NCBI GenBank assembly: GCA_965199935.1
Contig: CBDATD010000001.1
Location: 372,001-436,000 of the forward strand
Length of the DNA: 64,000 nt
DNA from: JAPPLG01 sp965199935
GTDB taxonomy: Bacteria > Bdellovibrionota > Bdellovibrionia > Bdellovibrionales > UBA1609
Direction of reading: 5' to 3'
The notes under the pieces are model-generated. The model was not told the origin of the DNA. It made no database searches and worked only from the letters and a program-made list of their open reading frames with translations. Shown here piece after piece: positions 52,067 through 61,171 of this stretch. Both the position numbers and the translations under genes were made by a program. Position 1 is the stretch's first letter; each line of letters opens with the position of its first letter.

Positions 52067-52726
52067 TTATGATTTTCGGTGTTGGCTTTGTTCCAAAGCT
52101 TTCTTAATAGCAGGAACATGAAGCTTTAAAATATCCTGAAACTTTGATCCTCTTTCAATTTCATAAGTAATTGTCGGAATTCCTCTTTCTTGACCTGCAT
52201 AAGCTCCTAAACTGCCAGGCGTGGGATAGCCGATATCTTCAGTGATTTTATAACCTGTCTCCTGAGACAAAACCTCCGCCTCTGGAGAACAATTTCCATT
52301 GACGTTGAGCATGGGCTTCCAAGAATGAAGAGAAATAATCAAACTAGGTTTATTTTTTTCAAGCCATCTCACAAGCATTTTGTTTTCAGGTTCGCTGTTA
52401 GACGCAGGCCCCGGACAATACTTCTCTTCAGAGTAAGAGGAAGTCCAATCTTTAGTTGGAAGATTTCGATTCAAGTCCACAAGATTCTCATTCGTTCTTC
52501 TATTCTGCAGAACCCCGTCTGGATTAAAAAATGGAATGAGAGTTAATTTAATCTTATAAGGAAAATCTCTGCTAAAATCCCCTAACAGCCTGTGACTGAC
52601 AAAAACCCCCTCTGTTTCATTTCCATGCACTCCGGCCATAATGAGAATATGGGGCTGAACATCTCCCCATTCGTACGCCATAATAGGAAACCCTGATACA
52701 CTATAGCCCAAAATTATTGTCCTCAT
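52067..52726 (-). CDS. mpaA: M14-family carboxypeptidase / murein peptide amidase-like
   Basis: 219 residues of a compact M14 zinc peptidase: HxxE in GVHGNETEG (H34, E37), FFNPDG, LVDLNRN, zinc histidine in ISLHSW (H134) and catalytic glutamate in YEIERG (E189). No signal peptide, which suits MpaA, a cytosolic enzyme releasing diaminopimelate from recycled murein peptides; the gene's neighbourhood with murI agrees. GAGAG lies seven bases before ATG 52726. The last 265 bases coding are duplicated at 48989-49253. Confidence 0.75.
   Translation of the reverse strand: MRTIILGYSVSGFPIMAYEWGDVQPHILIMAGVHGNETEGVFVSHRLLGDFSRDFPYKIKLTLIPFFNPDGVLQNRRTNENLVDLNRNLPTKDWTSSYSEEKYCPGPASNSEPENKMLVRWLEKNKPSLIISLHSWKPMLNVNGNCSPEAEVLSQETGYKITEDIGYPTPGSLGAYAGQERGIPTITYEIERGSKFQDILKLHVPAIKKALEQSQHRKS
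52077..52341. repeat. 265-bp direct repeat, right copy
   Basis: Same sequence and orientation as 48989-49253, here as the intact 3' end of the M14 peptidase gene. Confidence 0.92.
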
Positions 52727-52870
52727 GGTGAAACTCTCATATGTTTAACGCATCTTTGTCAAGAGACAATAAACGCTCAAAGCGGTCCAGCTTGCAAGCG
52801 TCCAGCTCAATTGAGGACTTCAGCGGGTGCAAAGAAAGCCTTCAACTGCTCTCGCTGGAGAAATGTCCGA

Positions 52871-54541
52871 CTAATGTTTTTTTTGAAAACTTCCGGAGCA
52901 GGAAAGCACTGAAGTTTTTATGCGGCTTCGGATACTGCTCCGATCTTCTTCAGAGAGATATTCTCCCGCTAGATCAATAAATTTCTCTGCATCCAACGCT
53001 GTATTTGCAGACAAGTTTTTAAACATCTCTATCATGCGTTTTTGCTGAACCGAGTTTGCGTATTCTTTTATAAAACGTAAAAAGCGAGTTCCTCCTCTTA
53101 GACCTCTTTGCGTCTCAATAAAAGGCAGAACTTGATTGAACATTTGATCAAGATGATTTTCGGACAACAAACCTCCAGCTGCTTTCATTAATCTTTGAAC
53201 CTCATCTAAACGATGCAAATGTAAAATAGTTTTATCAATGACTTTGTCTTTACTAGAGTGTGAAAACTTTTTGTCATTGTCTCGAACCAAGAGAATGAAC
53301 TGCATTCCACTGTCAAAGGAATGAATAAAATTTAGAGTATAATCCACGATTTCCTGCACCCTCTCTGCAGGAAGGCTGAGATGAGATTTCAGATAGTTAT
53401 AAGCTTCACCTAAGCTTTTAATGCTGTAAAGATCGGGATCTTTTGAATATAAGTTCGCCTCTTCTGCAGATCGGATAAGATTCCTTCGGCCTCCAGTAAA
53501 TTCCTCCAAAGCCGCTCCCTTTTCATGGACTCCCAACTGCTTCCACCGCTTGACAACTCGTTTAGCCCGACGTCTGAGACGTCTGCTCCAGCGGGAGGAT
53601 TTACTAAAGCTCTGCAATTGCTGAACTTGACTGAAGTTTAATTTTTCTACATTGTTTTCTAAAACATCCAATACCCCTTTTCTAAGAAAATCACTGCCGT
53701 TAGTTTCTACATATTGATCATCAGAACCTGCAGCAATCTTTAATATTTGATCAATGTAACGTGAGTGATGGAATTTATGCACAAACCATTTATCAGTAAT
53801 TCTTTCAGCTCGTTTTTTTATTCCTATTTCCTTTTCCGGCTCTTCAAAATTCTGATTTTTGAACTGCGACGGCAGAAGGTTTTTTCTTGAAATTCTATCC
53901 ATGAAAAATGTTGTCTTTTTAAAAAGAAGCTGTTTCAAATCTTGATCGTCCATTTTATTGCGGGAAGAGCTAAGAATCAAAAGAAGTTCTATGTCTCCTA
54001 TGTAAAGTTGTTTGAAATAATGCTCTAGAACTGTGATCCCGGCCCTTCTCACCAATTCGTATTCATTTTCTACGTCAACAATAACTTTAACTATGGAATG
54101 GATCTGCTGATCATTCAGCTCACCTCGCATTTCATCCATAACATAAAACCACATGGCTTTACTAAATCCATGAGAATACGGGCTGACAGCCTGTTCAAAG
54201 GCAAAATAAAAATCAATGCGGTCGATGATATGAGAAAAACCGGCCGCGGCAGATGAGAGAAATTCGTCATACTGCCGGCGTGATTTTGGGTTTTTTAAAA
54301 CACTGTAGGCTTCATTAATTTTTGCCATTATTTCCATGGTTGTTTCCACACCTAATTTTATTGTCCGGTCTGGATGGTGCTTCATGGCCTGCTTGCGGTA
54401 GGCATGTACTATTTCATTTGGCTTCGCTTCTGCAGATACACCCAAAATTTCATAGTAGTTTCTTTCAGGAAGGCTAAAAGCAAAAAAACCAGCGCATAAA
54501 AAGATCATTAGAGTTAAAAATTTAGATATAGAACCCGGCAT
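52871..54541 (-). CDS. Exported J-domain protein
   Basis: About 556 residues from ATG 54541 (MPGSISKFLTLMIFLCAGFFAFS, a signal-peptide-like or anchor segment). A J domain follows at once: RNYYEILGVSAEAKPNEIVH, AYRKQAMKHHPDRT with the HPD motif, INEAYSVLKNPKSRRQYDEF. The remaining ~460 residues are helical with repeated patterns and no known domain; a basic run RRLRRRAKRVVKRW lies near the middle. J domains normally recruit cytosolic Hsp70, so export would be unusual. The 144-base gap on its 3' side shows nothing clear. Confidence 0.65.
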   Translation of the reverse strand: MPGSISKFLTLMIFLCAGFFAFSLPERNYYEILGVSAEAKPNEIVHAYRKQAMKHHPDRTIKLGVETTMEIMAKINEAYSVLKNPKSRRQYDEFLSSAAAGFSHIIDRIDFYFAFEQAVSPYSHGFSKAMWFYVMDEMRGELNDQQIHSIVKVIVDVENEYELVRRAGITVLEHYFKQLYIGDIELLLILSSSRNKMDDQDLKQLLFKKTTFFMDRISRKNLLPSQFKNQNFEEPEKEIGIKKRAERITDKWFVHKFHHSRYIDQILKIAAGSDDQYVETNGSDFLRKGVLDVLENNVEKLNFSQVQQLQSFSKSSRWSRRLRRRAKRVVKRWKQLGVHEKGAALEEFTGGRRNLIRSAEEANLYSKDPDLYSIKSLGEAYNYLKSHLSLPAERVQEIVDYTLNFIHSFDSGMQFILLVRDNDKKFSHSSKDKVIDKTILHLHRLDEVQRLMKAAGGLLSENHLDQMFNQVLPFIETQRGLRGGTRFLRFIKEYANSVQQKRMIEMFKNLSANTALDAEKFIDLAGEYLSEEDRSSIRSRIKTSVLSCSGSFQKKH

Positions 54542-54677
54542 TTCCTGAACCTTCCAACATGGTAAAACTTTCAATCTACTGTATTTCAATTTTTAATGAT
54601 ACGTGAATCCGCAAGTGTGTAAAATTTACAATTTCTACAAGGGCTGTGAATTTGACTGTTGAAGGCGTCCAGCCCAA

Positions 54678-57482
54678 TCAAAGGCCATGGCGAGCTTCTT
54701 CTAAAGATGCTTTTTTAAGAACCTGTTTAAATATTTTTTGACTTTCTGTAAGATAATTAACAACTTCTTTTCGGTTGGAAATATCTACACTGTCCGGCAG
54801 TATTGCTCCTAGATCTTTAGAATTCATAAAATCATCTACCAGATGTACATGATCTTTTTCATCCACTTTAAAATTAATATCATGTGCATCATTTGCCTCA
54901 TGAAATCGATTGAAGTAAGCTGTTTCCGCCATTTGTCTTTTTTCAACCGACAGCTTCATTTCTTCAATCGTTTTATAGATTTTCCGTATGTCGGTAAAAC
55001 TGAAATCTGTCGTTTCCTCAAGGTATTGAGCTCCAGTACCATGATTTATGTCGTGTTCAAAAAACCGCACTGGATTGAAGTTTGCTCCATCCACTGGTGT
55101 TATTTTGTTTACAATTCCTACAGGGAACACTTGGCTGGAAAAAGCACTGTTGAGAGCCATACTGCTCATCTCCCGTGTCGTGGGAAGATATATTGCATTT
55201 GGAAAACTTTTTAGAGCTGTTCTGATTAGATCAAGACTAGGATCAAGACGATAAGACTTCTTCAACTTTCTAAACTGTAAGACGCCTTGCCTATGGGCTT
55301 TTGGATTCATAAATACTGCAACCAAATGATGGTTCCAGTCAATCCAGTAATCGTAAGTTAGTGATTTGTTTTTTATTCTTTCTTCAATCTCTAACCAGTG
55401 TTTGTCCAAAGCTTCTATTTTTTCTTTATACTGTTTGTCTTTTTTTGACAGTCCTTTCTTCATAAAAGCAATATGATCTTCAGCTTGATCTGCAAAAAAA
55501 GGAATGTGGGTTTTTGTAGGATCTACATTTAAATATCTCAGCGTATCTGCTATAAAGTTGAGCCTGAGAGACTCATCTACACCCGCCGTTATGTTAGCGC
55601 TGTATCCTTGTGATTTTAAATCAGCCTCTTTTTTTTTAATCTGCCTTAATTGTTGATGAGCTTCCTTTAACTTTTTTTCCAATTCATTTTTCGAGAGCCT
55701 TCGATTAGCAGAAGAAACAGCTAAACTCTTTCCTAAACGTTCTCTCGACAATTCTTTCATTTCTTTTCTTTTTGCTAACGTGCTTTTCTCCTTTCCTGCT
55801 TTTTGAACTACAGCCCTAACTCCCAAGCCGGCAGCAGGCAGAGCAACCGGCAGAGACAAAAGACCTGCCGTTAGGATGCAGCCTCTAAGATCACTCGTGT
55901 GCTTAACTCTGGACTGCTGATTTTCACAAAAAACATTTGTACTTGTTTCATCTACTGCAAGTTTTTCCAGCTTATTTACATCCTCACCGCACTGATCCAT
56001 CACCTCATCTGCATACAGAGCGGAATAACCAACATCAAGCCCCATTAAGCTTAAGTTTTGAAGCCTTTGAGCCTTTGTCATATTCGGAGCAAACCTGCTT
56101 CCCATCTTAACAGCAAGCCTTCCTGTTAGAGCCGCCCCCGCCAGCCCCACTGTCGCAACAGCTACACCCGCATCTAAAGCAAATATTTTCAGCTCCTTTC
56201 TCACATAGGCGACATCTTCTCTTATCTTCTCCCGGCACTGGGCTTCCTCAAAATAACCACCAGCTGTAAGATTTTTTCTAAACTCTCTTTTTTGAGCAGA
56301 GTTTAACTCAGTAAGCTCTCGCCCGCTTATGTTTTTTATTCCAAAAACATTTTCTTTATCTAGAGGCGGAGTCTTCGCTAAAGAGGTATTGATCCTTTTT
56401 TCACTCAGATCCCCACATTCTAAATTATGCACCACGCAAGCATACACTTTATTTGTTTCTGCTAGATTTTCTGTAAGCTTTTCTCTCGTATGAGACAGCT
56501 GTGTTCTTACAAGATGAGCCATCTCTTCTCTTGTGTAGTTTTTATTCTCTTCGTACCCATCTTTAAACTTTTTTCCTACAATCCAGGGATAAAGACTTTG
56601 TATATTTTTCTTTCTTTGCTCTAAACTTTTGATTTCATCTTGCATATCTGATGAACTTTTACTGTGCCTGGTCTTCTTTCTTTTCCGCCCTTTTAGAAGA
56701 TCTATTTCCCGGTCAATAGCTTTTATCCCCTTCAAAGCCAGCAGTGTGTCTTCTGCTGTCTTATGCAGAACTTTGTTTTCACTGCCTCTTTGAACGCTAC
56801 AGGCTTTAAGCTCTTGGCACCGCTTAAAAGCTGTCTTAGAGGAATTAAGTTTTGTGCAGTCTATGTCTGCTGCGCGCTTGTCTCCTAACAGAGAGTCTAT
56901 AGATGAGATATTTGACAGAATTTGACTCAACCCAGACTCCAGCCTGTAAGCACTGTTGTAGTAATCTGCTAAAAACGGCTTTCTATTATCTTCAGATAAA
57001 ACACCAAGACAGGAGGATACAGCAAAAGGAGGACTCAGCCTGCTGAAAGGCTCTTTGTTTTTTAAATAATTTTCAAAATCTTTGGAAGTCTTAAAATCCT
57101 CTCTTTCAGACAGCCTCACTTTAGAGCAGTCCTTGTCTGCTGAAACACTTGAGATCCACATAGATTTTTTGTCTTTGTTTTTAAATCTTTCGATCAAGAA
57201 GTGAGGACAGGAGGAAAAAGCTTGATTGAAAAGCTCTTGACCGTTTGAGCTTAAAACAGAGGGAGTGCAGTTTTCAATACAGACAGTTCCTGCTTCTGTG
57301 GAGCTTTCATCAGCCAACACTGGAAGAGAACCTAAAAAAAATACAAATAAAAAACTTCGATAACATCTCTTGACTTTAAGACAGAACTTTTCTTGAAATC
57401 TTACTGCAGCCAAGCGGCCTAAAATCAAATGGGAAACATGAAAAAAATAGAACATAATTTGACACCGGTACAGATAACCCAT
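54678..57482 (-). CDS. Large exported or membrane protein, unknown function
   Basis: 934 residues. ATG 57482 follows AGAGGAG by nine bases. A hydrophobic signal region (FLFVFFLGSLPVLA, about 44-57) is preceded by a long 40-residue n-region, so a later start is possible. About fifteen cysteines in the first 500 residues, a coiled coil near 260-300, two hydrophobic glycine/alanine-rich helices (about 435-455 and 530-555), a second coiled coil around 590-640, then a C-terminal domain with FFEHDINHGTGAQYLEETTD whose H-D-x-x-H pattern could bind metal. No family recognised. It lies behind a poly-G promoter-like element. Confidence 0.6.
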   Translation of the reverse strand: MGYLYRCQIMFYFFHVSHLILGRLAAVRFQEKFCLKVKRCYRSFLFVFFLGSLPVLADESSTEAGTVCIENCTPSVLSSNGQELFNQAFSSCPHFLIERFKNKDKKSMWISSVSADKDCSKVRLSEREDFKTSKDFENYLKNKEPFSRLSPPFAVSSCLGVLSEDNRKPFLADYYNSAYRLESGLSQILSNISSIDSLLGDKRAADIDCTKLNSSKTAFKRCQELKACSVQRGSENKVLHKTAEDTLLALKGIKAIDREIDLLKGRKRKKTRHSKSSSDMQDEIKSLEQRKKNIQSLYPWIVGKKFKDGYEENKNYTREEMAHLVRTQLSHTREKLTENLAETNKVYACVVHNLECGDLSEKRINTSLAKTPPLDKENVFGIKNISGRELTELNSAQKREFRKNLTAGGYFEEAQCREKIREDVAYVRKELKIFALDAGVAVATVGLAGAALTGRLAVKMGSRFAPNMTKAQRLQNLSLMGLDVGYSALYADEVMDQCGEDVNKLEKLAVDETSTNVFCENQQSRVKHTSDLRGCILTAGLLSLPVALPAAGLGVRAVVQKAGKEKSTLAKRKEMKELSRERLGKSLAVSSANRRLSKNELEKKLKEAHQQLRQIKKKEADLKSQGYSANITAGVDESLRLNFIADTLRYLNVDPTKTHIPFFADQAEDHIAFMKKGLSKKDKQYKEKIEALDKHWLEIEERIKNKSLTYDYWIDWNHHLVAVFMNPKAHRQGVLQFRKLKKSYRLDPSLDLIRTALKSFPNAIYLPTTREMSSMALNSAFSSQVFPVGIVNKITPVDGANFNPVRFFEHDINHGTGAQYLEETTDFSFTDIRKIYKTIEEMKLSVEKRQMAETAYFNRFHEANDAHDINFKVDEKDHVHLVDDFMNSKDLGAILPDSVDISNRKEVVNYLTESQKIFKQVLKKASLEEARHGL

Positions 57483-57543
57483 AGAATAACACTCCTCTAA
57501 TCTAGAATATTTTTTCTCCCCTTTCTAAAAGAGAATAATTTTC

Positions 57544-57570
57544 ATTTTACCCCCCCCCATTTTTTTTCAA
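57544..57570 (-). promoter_or_regulatory. Promoter-like element with G9 spacer tract
   Basis: Minus strand: TTGAAA (57570-57565), A5-T-G9 (57564-57550), TAAAAT (57549-57544). The G tract is C9 on the plus strand at 57550-57558. Organisation matches 11688-11714 base for base except one or two positions in each hexamer. It ends 62 bases before the 934-residue gene. Confidence 0.6.
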
Positions 57571-57754
57571 GTCTTTATGTAAAAAAAAAACTCCTTCATA
57601 TCTTGAAAAGAGATTGCATTTAAAGGGATATAAGTTTAATCACAAACAAGATGGTGCATTTTGATTGTTTTGGAGAGTTGGTACGAGACAGCCTTTGATT
57701 TTTTTATGACCTAAGGTTATTGTGAGACTGCCTTGAACAACCAGGGGAAATAGT

Positions 57755-58568
57755 ATGCCGGATATTTCAAGTTTAAAAAAAATTATCGAAGAAACTTTCA
57801 ACTCTAAGCAAATTGAAAAAGCAGACTCCGAGATTGAAAAAACTATACACCTGTTAGATCAAGGGCAGATCCGAGTCTGTGAAAAGAAAGGAAACACATG
57901 GCAGATCAATGAATGGGTGAAAAAATCCATCCTGCTTTATTTCCAATTAAAAAAATCAAAAGTCATTTCTTCAGGAGATAATTTTTCTTATTTTGATAAA
58001 ATCCCCCTAAAAAAGTGGACGGGGTCAGAGGGGGTAAGAGTCGTCCCTCAAGCTCTTGTCAGGCAAGGCTCTTTTGTCGCTCCCAACACAGTTCTAATGC
58101 CTTCTTATATCAACATCGGAGCTTATGTAGATTCAGGAAGCCTCATTGACACCTGGGCCACTGTGGGCTCCTGTACTCAAGTGGGAAAAAACGTACACAT
58201 TTCAGGAGGCGTAGGTTTAGGGGGGAGTGTTAGAGCCTTTACAGGCCCAGCCTGTCATCATTGAAGACAATGTTTTTATCGGAAGCCGATGCATCATTGT
58301 TGAAGGAGTGCGGATAAAAACAGGAGCCGTGTTAGGAGCCGGCGTTGTCATTACAAAAAGCTCCAAAATTATTGATGTCACTTCTAAAGAAGAAAAAACT
58401 TTTACGGGTGTGGTGCCTGAAAATGCTGTGGTGATTCCTGGAGCTAGAAAAAAACAATTTCCAGCCGGTGAATACTTTATCCCCTGTGCTTTGATTATTG
58501 GAAAAAGATCCAGCTCTACAGATTTAAAAACATCTTTAAATTCCGTTCTTAGAGACATTCCAGTCTAG
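57755..58568 (+). CDS. dapD: Tetrahydrodipicolinate N-succinyltransferase, interrupted by +1 frameshift
   Basis: Two abutting frames make one DapD of about 271 residues. Frame one (57755-58264) has an N-terminal helical domain, WTGSEGVRVVPQALVRQGSF and the hexapeptide-repeat block SGSLIDTWATVGSCTQVGKN, then HISGGVGLGG, after which it goes off into unrelated residues. Frame two resumes with VLEPLQAQPVIIEDNVFIGS and continues to the end at 58568. The break is a six-G run at 58220-58225; five Gs would restore GGVLEPLQ. DapD acts in diaminopimelate/lysine synthesis and should be essential. GGGGA precedes the ATG. Confidence 0.85.
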
Positions 58569-58624
58569 GAAGAAGAGTGAAAATTTTACAAAAAAAATAA
58601 AAAAATTACATCCACATAATTTTT

Positions 58625-58659
58625 AGTGTACACATTTTAAAAATTACCATAAGTACACT
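58625..58659. promoter_or_regulatory. Inverted repeat AGTGTAC / GTACACT
   Basis: Perfect 7-base arms at 58625-58631 and 58653-58659 separated by 21 bases, just before the lipoprotein start. It could be an operator; nothing else supports this. Confidence 0.3.
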
Positions 58660-58665
58660 TTGAAA

Positions 58666-60480
58666 ATGAAATATTTGATAATTGTTTTATATTTATCCTT
58701 GTTCAGCATTCTCGGCTGCGGCGGCAGTCTGCATAGCGCAAGCACAGAAAAAGCAGATTCCACAGGAGCTGCTGATCCCTCGGGAGTGGTTTCACAGCCC
58801 AGCATCCTAAGAAACTTTGACCCTAGACTCATCTCCACACTGCAGAATGAAAAAGAGCGGTCCGTTAAACTTAATGAACTCCTCAAAAATGTGGAAACTT
58901 CCACTTTTTATGTCAATGACCATATCGTGTTTTCAGAAGAAGATGAAAAAGAAAATAGAGATATTGTGCTTCATGTTCAAACACAGTGTATAGAATCAAA
59001 AACACAGAAAAAATTTACTAAAAAAACTAAAATGGATTATAAAAATGAAATTATGCTCATTGAGCTGATCCCTGAGCGTCTCTTTTCTTATGGAAGTTTG
59101 TGGTGGCTGGATGAAAAAATTCAAAATCCCACTTGCAGTTTTCATTTTGAAGCCAAAAATAAAGCAGGGGACGTTCATTATTTTGAACTCCCCCACCTTC
59201 CTATTCTTTCTTTTGACAACAGCTTAAACCTCAGTTTGATCCAGCAAACTCCTCCATCAAAAGATATTGAAAGAGTGGAGCAGTTCCCAGCGCTCAAATT
59301 TGATCAGATAGAAAACTACGCTGTGATTTCAGGGAAAAGCGCAATAGTGGACCAACTTAAACTGATATGTGAAACATTTGATCTCTCCTTTGATGTGGAT
59401 AATTTAATTCATTATGACCTATGGAAACTACAAGGATGGACTTCTATCCCAGCAGAAAATAGAGTGAATCAACCTTGTCGTTTTGTAAGTTTCAATAAGA
59501 ATCATATTGCAGGAATATCTCAACTCTTCCCTATTGTATTCCCAGCGCAAGGAATGACTGTCAAAATAATTACAGATGTTCAAACAATAAACTCCCTTAA
59601 GAAGAGGTACCCTTTAAGCAGGGAAGGGTACGAATTTAATGGAAGAAAACACATGAAGTCTGATTTTGAAAAGGATCGTAATTTAGGAGCCTATCATCAC
59701 TTAGCTGTGTTAAAATTTGAAAATTACACTATTGATACAGTTCAATTGTATATACCTCAAACAAGTTTCTATGCAGATGTTCATTTTTTTTATGACAATA
59801 TTTTACACGGGATGAATATGGGGGAAAATAGAGTATTCTTCAGACACCTTGGTTCTTTTGTGACAATGAAAAATGCCGCCCAATTCACTCTCACTCCAAG
59901 CCTCATTAAAGCTCCGTCTCAAGATATAGAAATGAGCAATGCAGGTTTTCACGCCTTCTATCAAGACAATCATATTTTAATCACTTTGGAGGCAGAGTCT
60001 GTTGCTTTTATTCCTTTGTCCATTAATATTGAAAAACAATGCCGCTTTAAAAAAAATTGGTTAGGAGAGCAGAGGATGTTGAAAGCTGTTAGAAATATAG
60101 GAATGATTTTTGAAGGAAGCCTTTTTCCCATCTATCAAGTTCTTGACATAACCAATGTGGATTCTGCTCAGAGGACCATTATTGGGTCTATAACAGAAAA
60201 TGATCAAGAGCAGACTGTAGATTCTTTTCGCTTAGACATAGGATTGGATATTGACAGAGGAATCAACAAACACTTTTACCATAATACCTGTACGTCTATG
60301 CAAATCAGTAGATTTGATCAGGCATCACTCACCCACCCGGAAACATGGAAAGTCCGATCAAAAAAGAATGACACAGACGTTCACTTTACTAAAGACACTG
60401 ATCACTCCTTATCCCAGAAACAAGATCAATTGATTAAAAAAGGAATTCAAAAACTGCTGGAAGAGCAGAATCAAAGATAA
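58666..60480 (+). CDS. Large lipoprotein of unknown function
   Basis: About 604 residues from ATG 58666. MKYLIIVLYLSLFSILGCGG has lipobox ILGC (Cys about 18). The mature protein is mostly beta-rich with no recognised domain; recurring phrases such as CRFKKNWLGEQ and CRFVSFNKNHIAG suggest several similar beta domains, each with a few cysteines. No Shine-Dalgarno sequence is obvious. It lies alone between dapD and hsp20 with a hairpin after its stop. Confidence 0.6.
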   Translation: MKYLIIVLYLSLFSILGCGGSLHSASTEKADSTGAADPSGVVSQPSILRNFDPRLISTLQNEKERSVKLNELLKNVETSTFYVNDHIVFSEEDEKENRDIVLHVQTQCIESKTQKKFTKKTKMDYKNEIMLIELIPERLFSYGSLWWLDEKIQNPTCSFHFEAKNKAGDVHYFELPHLPILSFDNSLNLSLIQQTPPSKDIERVEQFPALKFDQIENYAVISGKSAIVDQLKLICETFDLSFDVDNLIHYDLWKLQGWTSIPAENRVNQPCRFVSFNKNHIAGISQLFPIVFPAQGMTVKIITDVQTINSLKKRYPLSREGYEFNGRKHMKSDFEKDRNLGAYHHLAVLKFENYTIDTVQLYIPQTSFYADVHFFYDNILHGMNMGENRVFFRHLGSFVTMKNAAQFTLTPSLIKAPSQDIEMSNAGFHAFYQDNHILITLEAESVAFIPLSINIEKQCRFKKNWLGEQRMLKAVRNIGMIFEGSLFPIYQVLDITNVDSAQRTIIGSITENDQEQTVDSFRLDIGLDIDRGINKHFYHNTCTSMQISRFDQASLTHPETWKVRSKKNDTDVHFTKDTDHSLSQKQDQLIKKGIQKLLEEQNQR

Positions 60481-60517
60481 GCCCGTAAAAAGAGCTGAAA
60501 AAAACCAAAAATAGAAA

Positions 60518-60559
60518 TTCAGCCGCGAAAACCTTCTAGCATAAGCCTCGGCGGCTGAA
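60518..60559. terminator. Hairpin after the lipoprotein gene
   Basis: TTCAGCCGC (60518-60526) pairs perfectly with GCGGCTGAA (60551-60559) around a 24-base loop. No clear T run follows, so a terminator role is uncertain. Confidence 0.35.
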
Positions 60560-60595
60560 AAAGCAGGAACTGTATTTTTTCCTTTTATTCACCAA

Positions 60596-60627
60596 CTTGA
60601 CAAATTAAAAAAACAGCTCACCTTATG
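60596..60627 (+). promoter_or_regulatory. Candidate heat-shock-type promoter of hsp20
   Basis: CTTGACA (60596-60602) followed after 16 bases by CACCTTAT, which resembles a sigma-32 pair (CTTGAAA, CCCCATNT) more than sigma-70. It lies upstream of hsp20, where heat-shock control is expected. Confidence 0.4.
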
Positions 60628-60655
60628 AATGAACCATAAAAATGGAGGTGAAGTT

Positions 60656-61114
60656 ATGAAAACTTACAATTATGGAACACCCATAAAACAGCCCAGCCTG
60701 TGGCTGAGTGATTTTGAAGAGCTGTTGTCTTCTATGGAGGATAAAACTTTCTGCGGCTCCAGCGCCCCCTACAGCGTCCAGGAGGCCAATGAGTACTACC
60801 GCCTGCATATGGATATTCCAGGAGTAGATCCTAAAAATATTTGTTTAAAAGTACAGGATCAAACCCTATCGGTTTCCGCCGGCGGAAAAAAAGAGACAAA
60901 AAACTGGAGGCAAAGCCGGACTTTTAACACATCTTTCTCATTGCCTGCATCTGTGGATGCCGGCAAAATCTCAGCCAATGTGGAAAATGGTGTGATGGAT
61001 ATTATCCTGCCAAAAACACAGACAGCTCAAGCAAAAGAGATTCCTGTGCAGTCCAATTCTGCTGAAGGCTTCATAGAAAAAGTAAAAAAACAATTGAGCA
61101 AAGCTCAACACTAA
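60656..61114 (+). CDS. Small heat-shock protein, Hsp20 family
   Basis: 152 residues from ATG 60656, seven bases after GGAGGT. An alpha-crystallin domain: YSVQEANEYYRLHMDIPGVD, PKNICLKVQDQTLSVSAGGK, RTFNTSFSLPASVDAGKISA, VENGVMDIILPKT. The hydrophobic C-terminal anchor motif IxV appears as EIPVQS. It is an ATP-independent holdase in the cytosol. A strong hairpin separates it from the convergent aceE. Confidence 0.9.
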   Translation: MKTYNYGTPIKQPSLWLSDFEELLSSMEDKTFCGSSAPYSVQEANEYYRLHMDIPGVDPKNICLKVQDQTLSVSAGGKKETKNWRQSRTFNTSFSLPASVDAGKISANVENGVMDIILPKTQTAQAKEIPVQSNSAEGFIEKVKKQLSKAQH

Positions 61115-61125
61115 AATACAGCAGG

Positions 61126-61154
61126 AGAGCTGGACCGAAAATAGGTTCAGCTCT
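61126..61154. terminator. Hairpin between hsp20 and aceE
   Basis: AGAGCTGGACC (61126-61136) pairs with GGTTCAGCTCT (61144-61154), an 11-bp stem with one G-U pair and loop GAAAATA. It probably stops transcription in both directions, though no long T run is present. Confidence 0.55.
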
Positions 61155-61171
61155 TAAGCAGAGGAAGACTT

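Noticed and set aside
52741..52980. A 79-codon plus-strand frame next to the M14 peptidase
   Set aside because: Overlaps the end of the J-domain gene, no Shine-Dalgarno sequence and no family; the 144-base gap was left unassigned.
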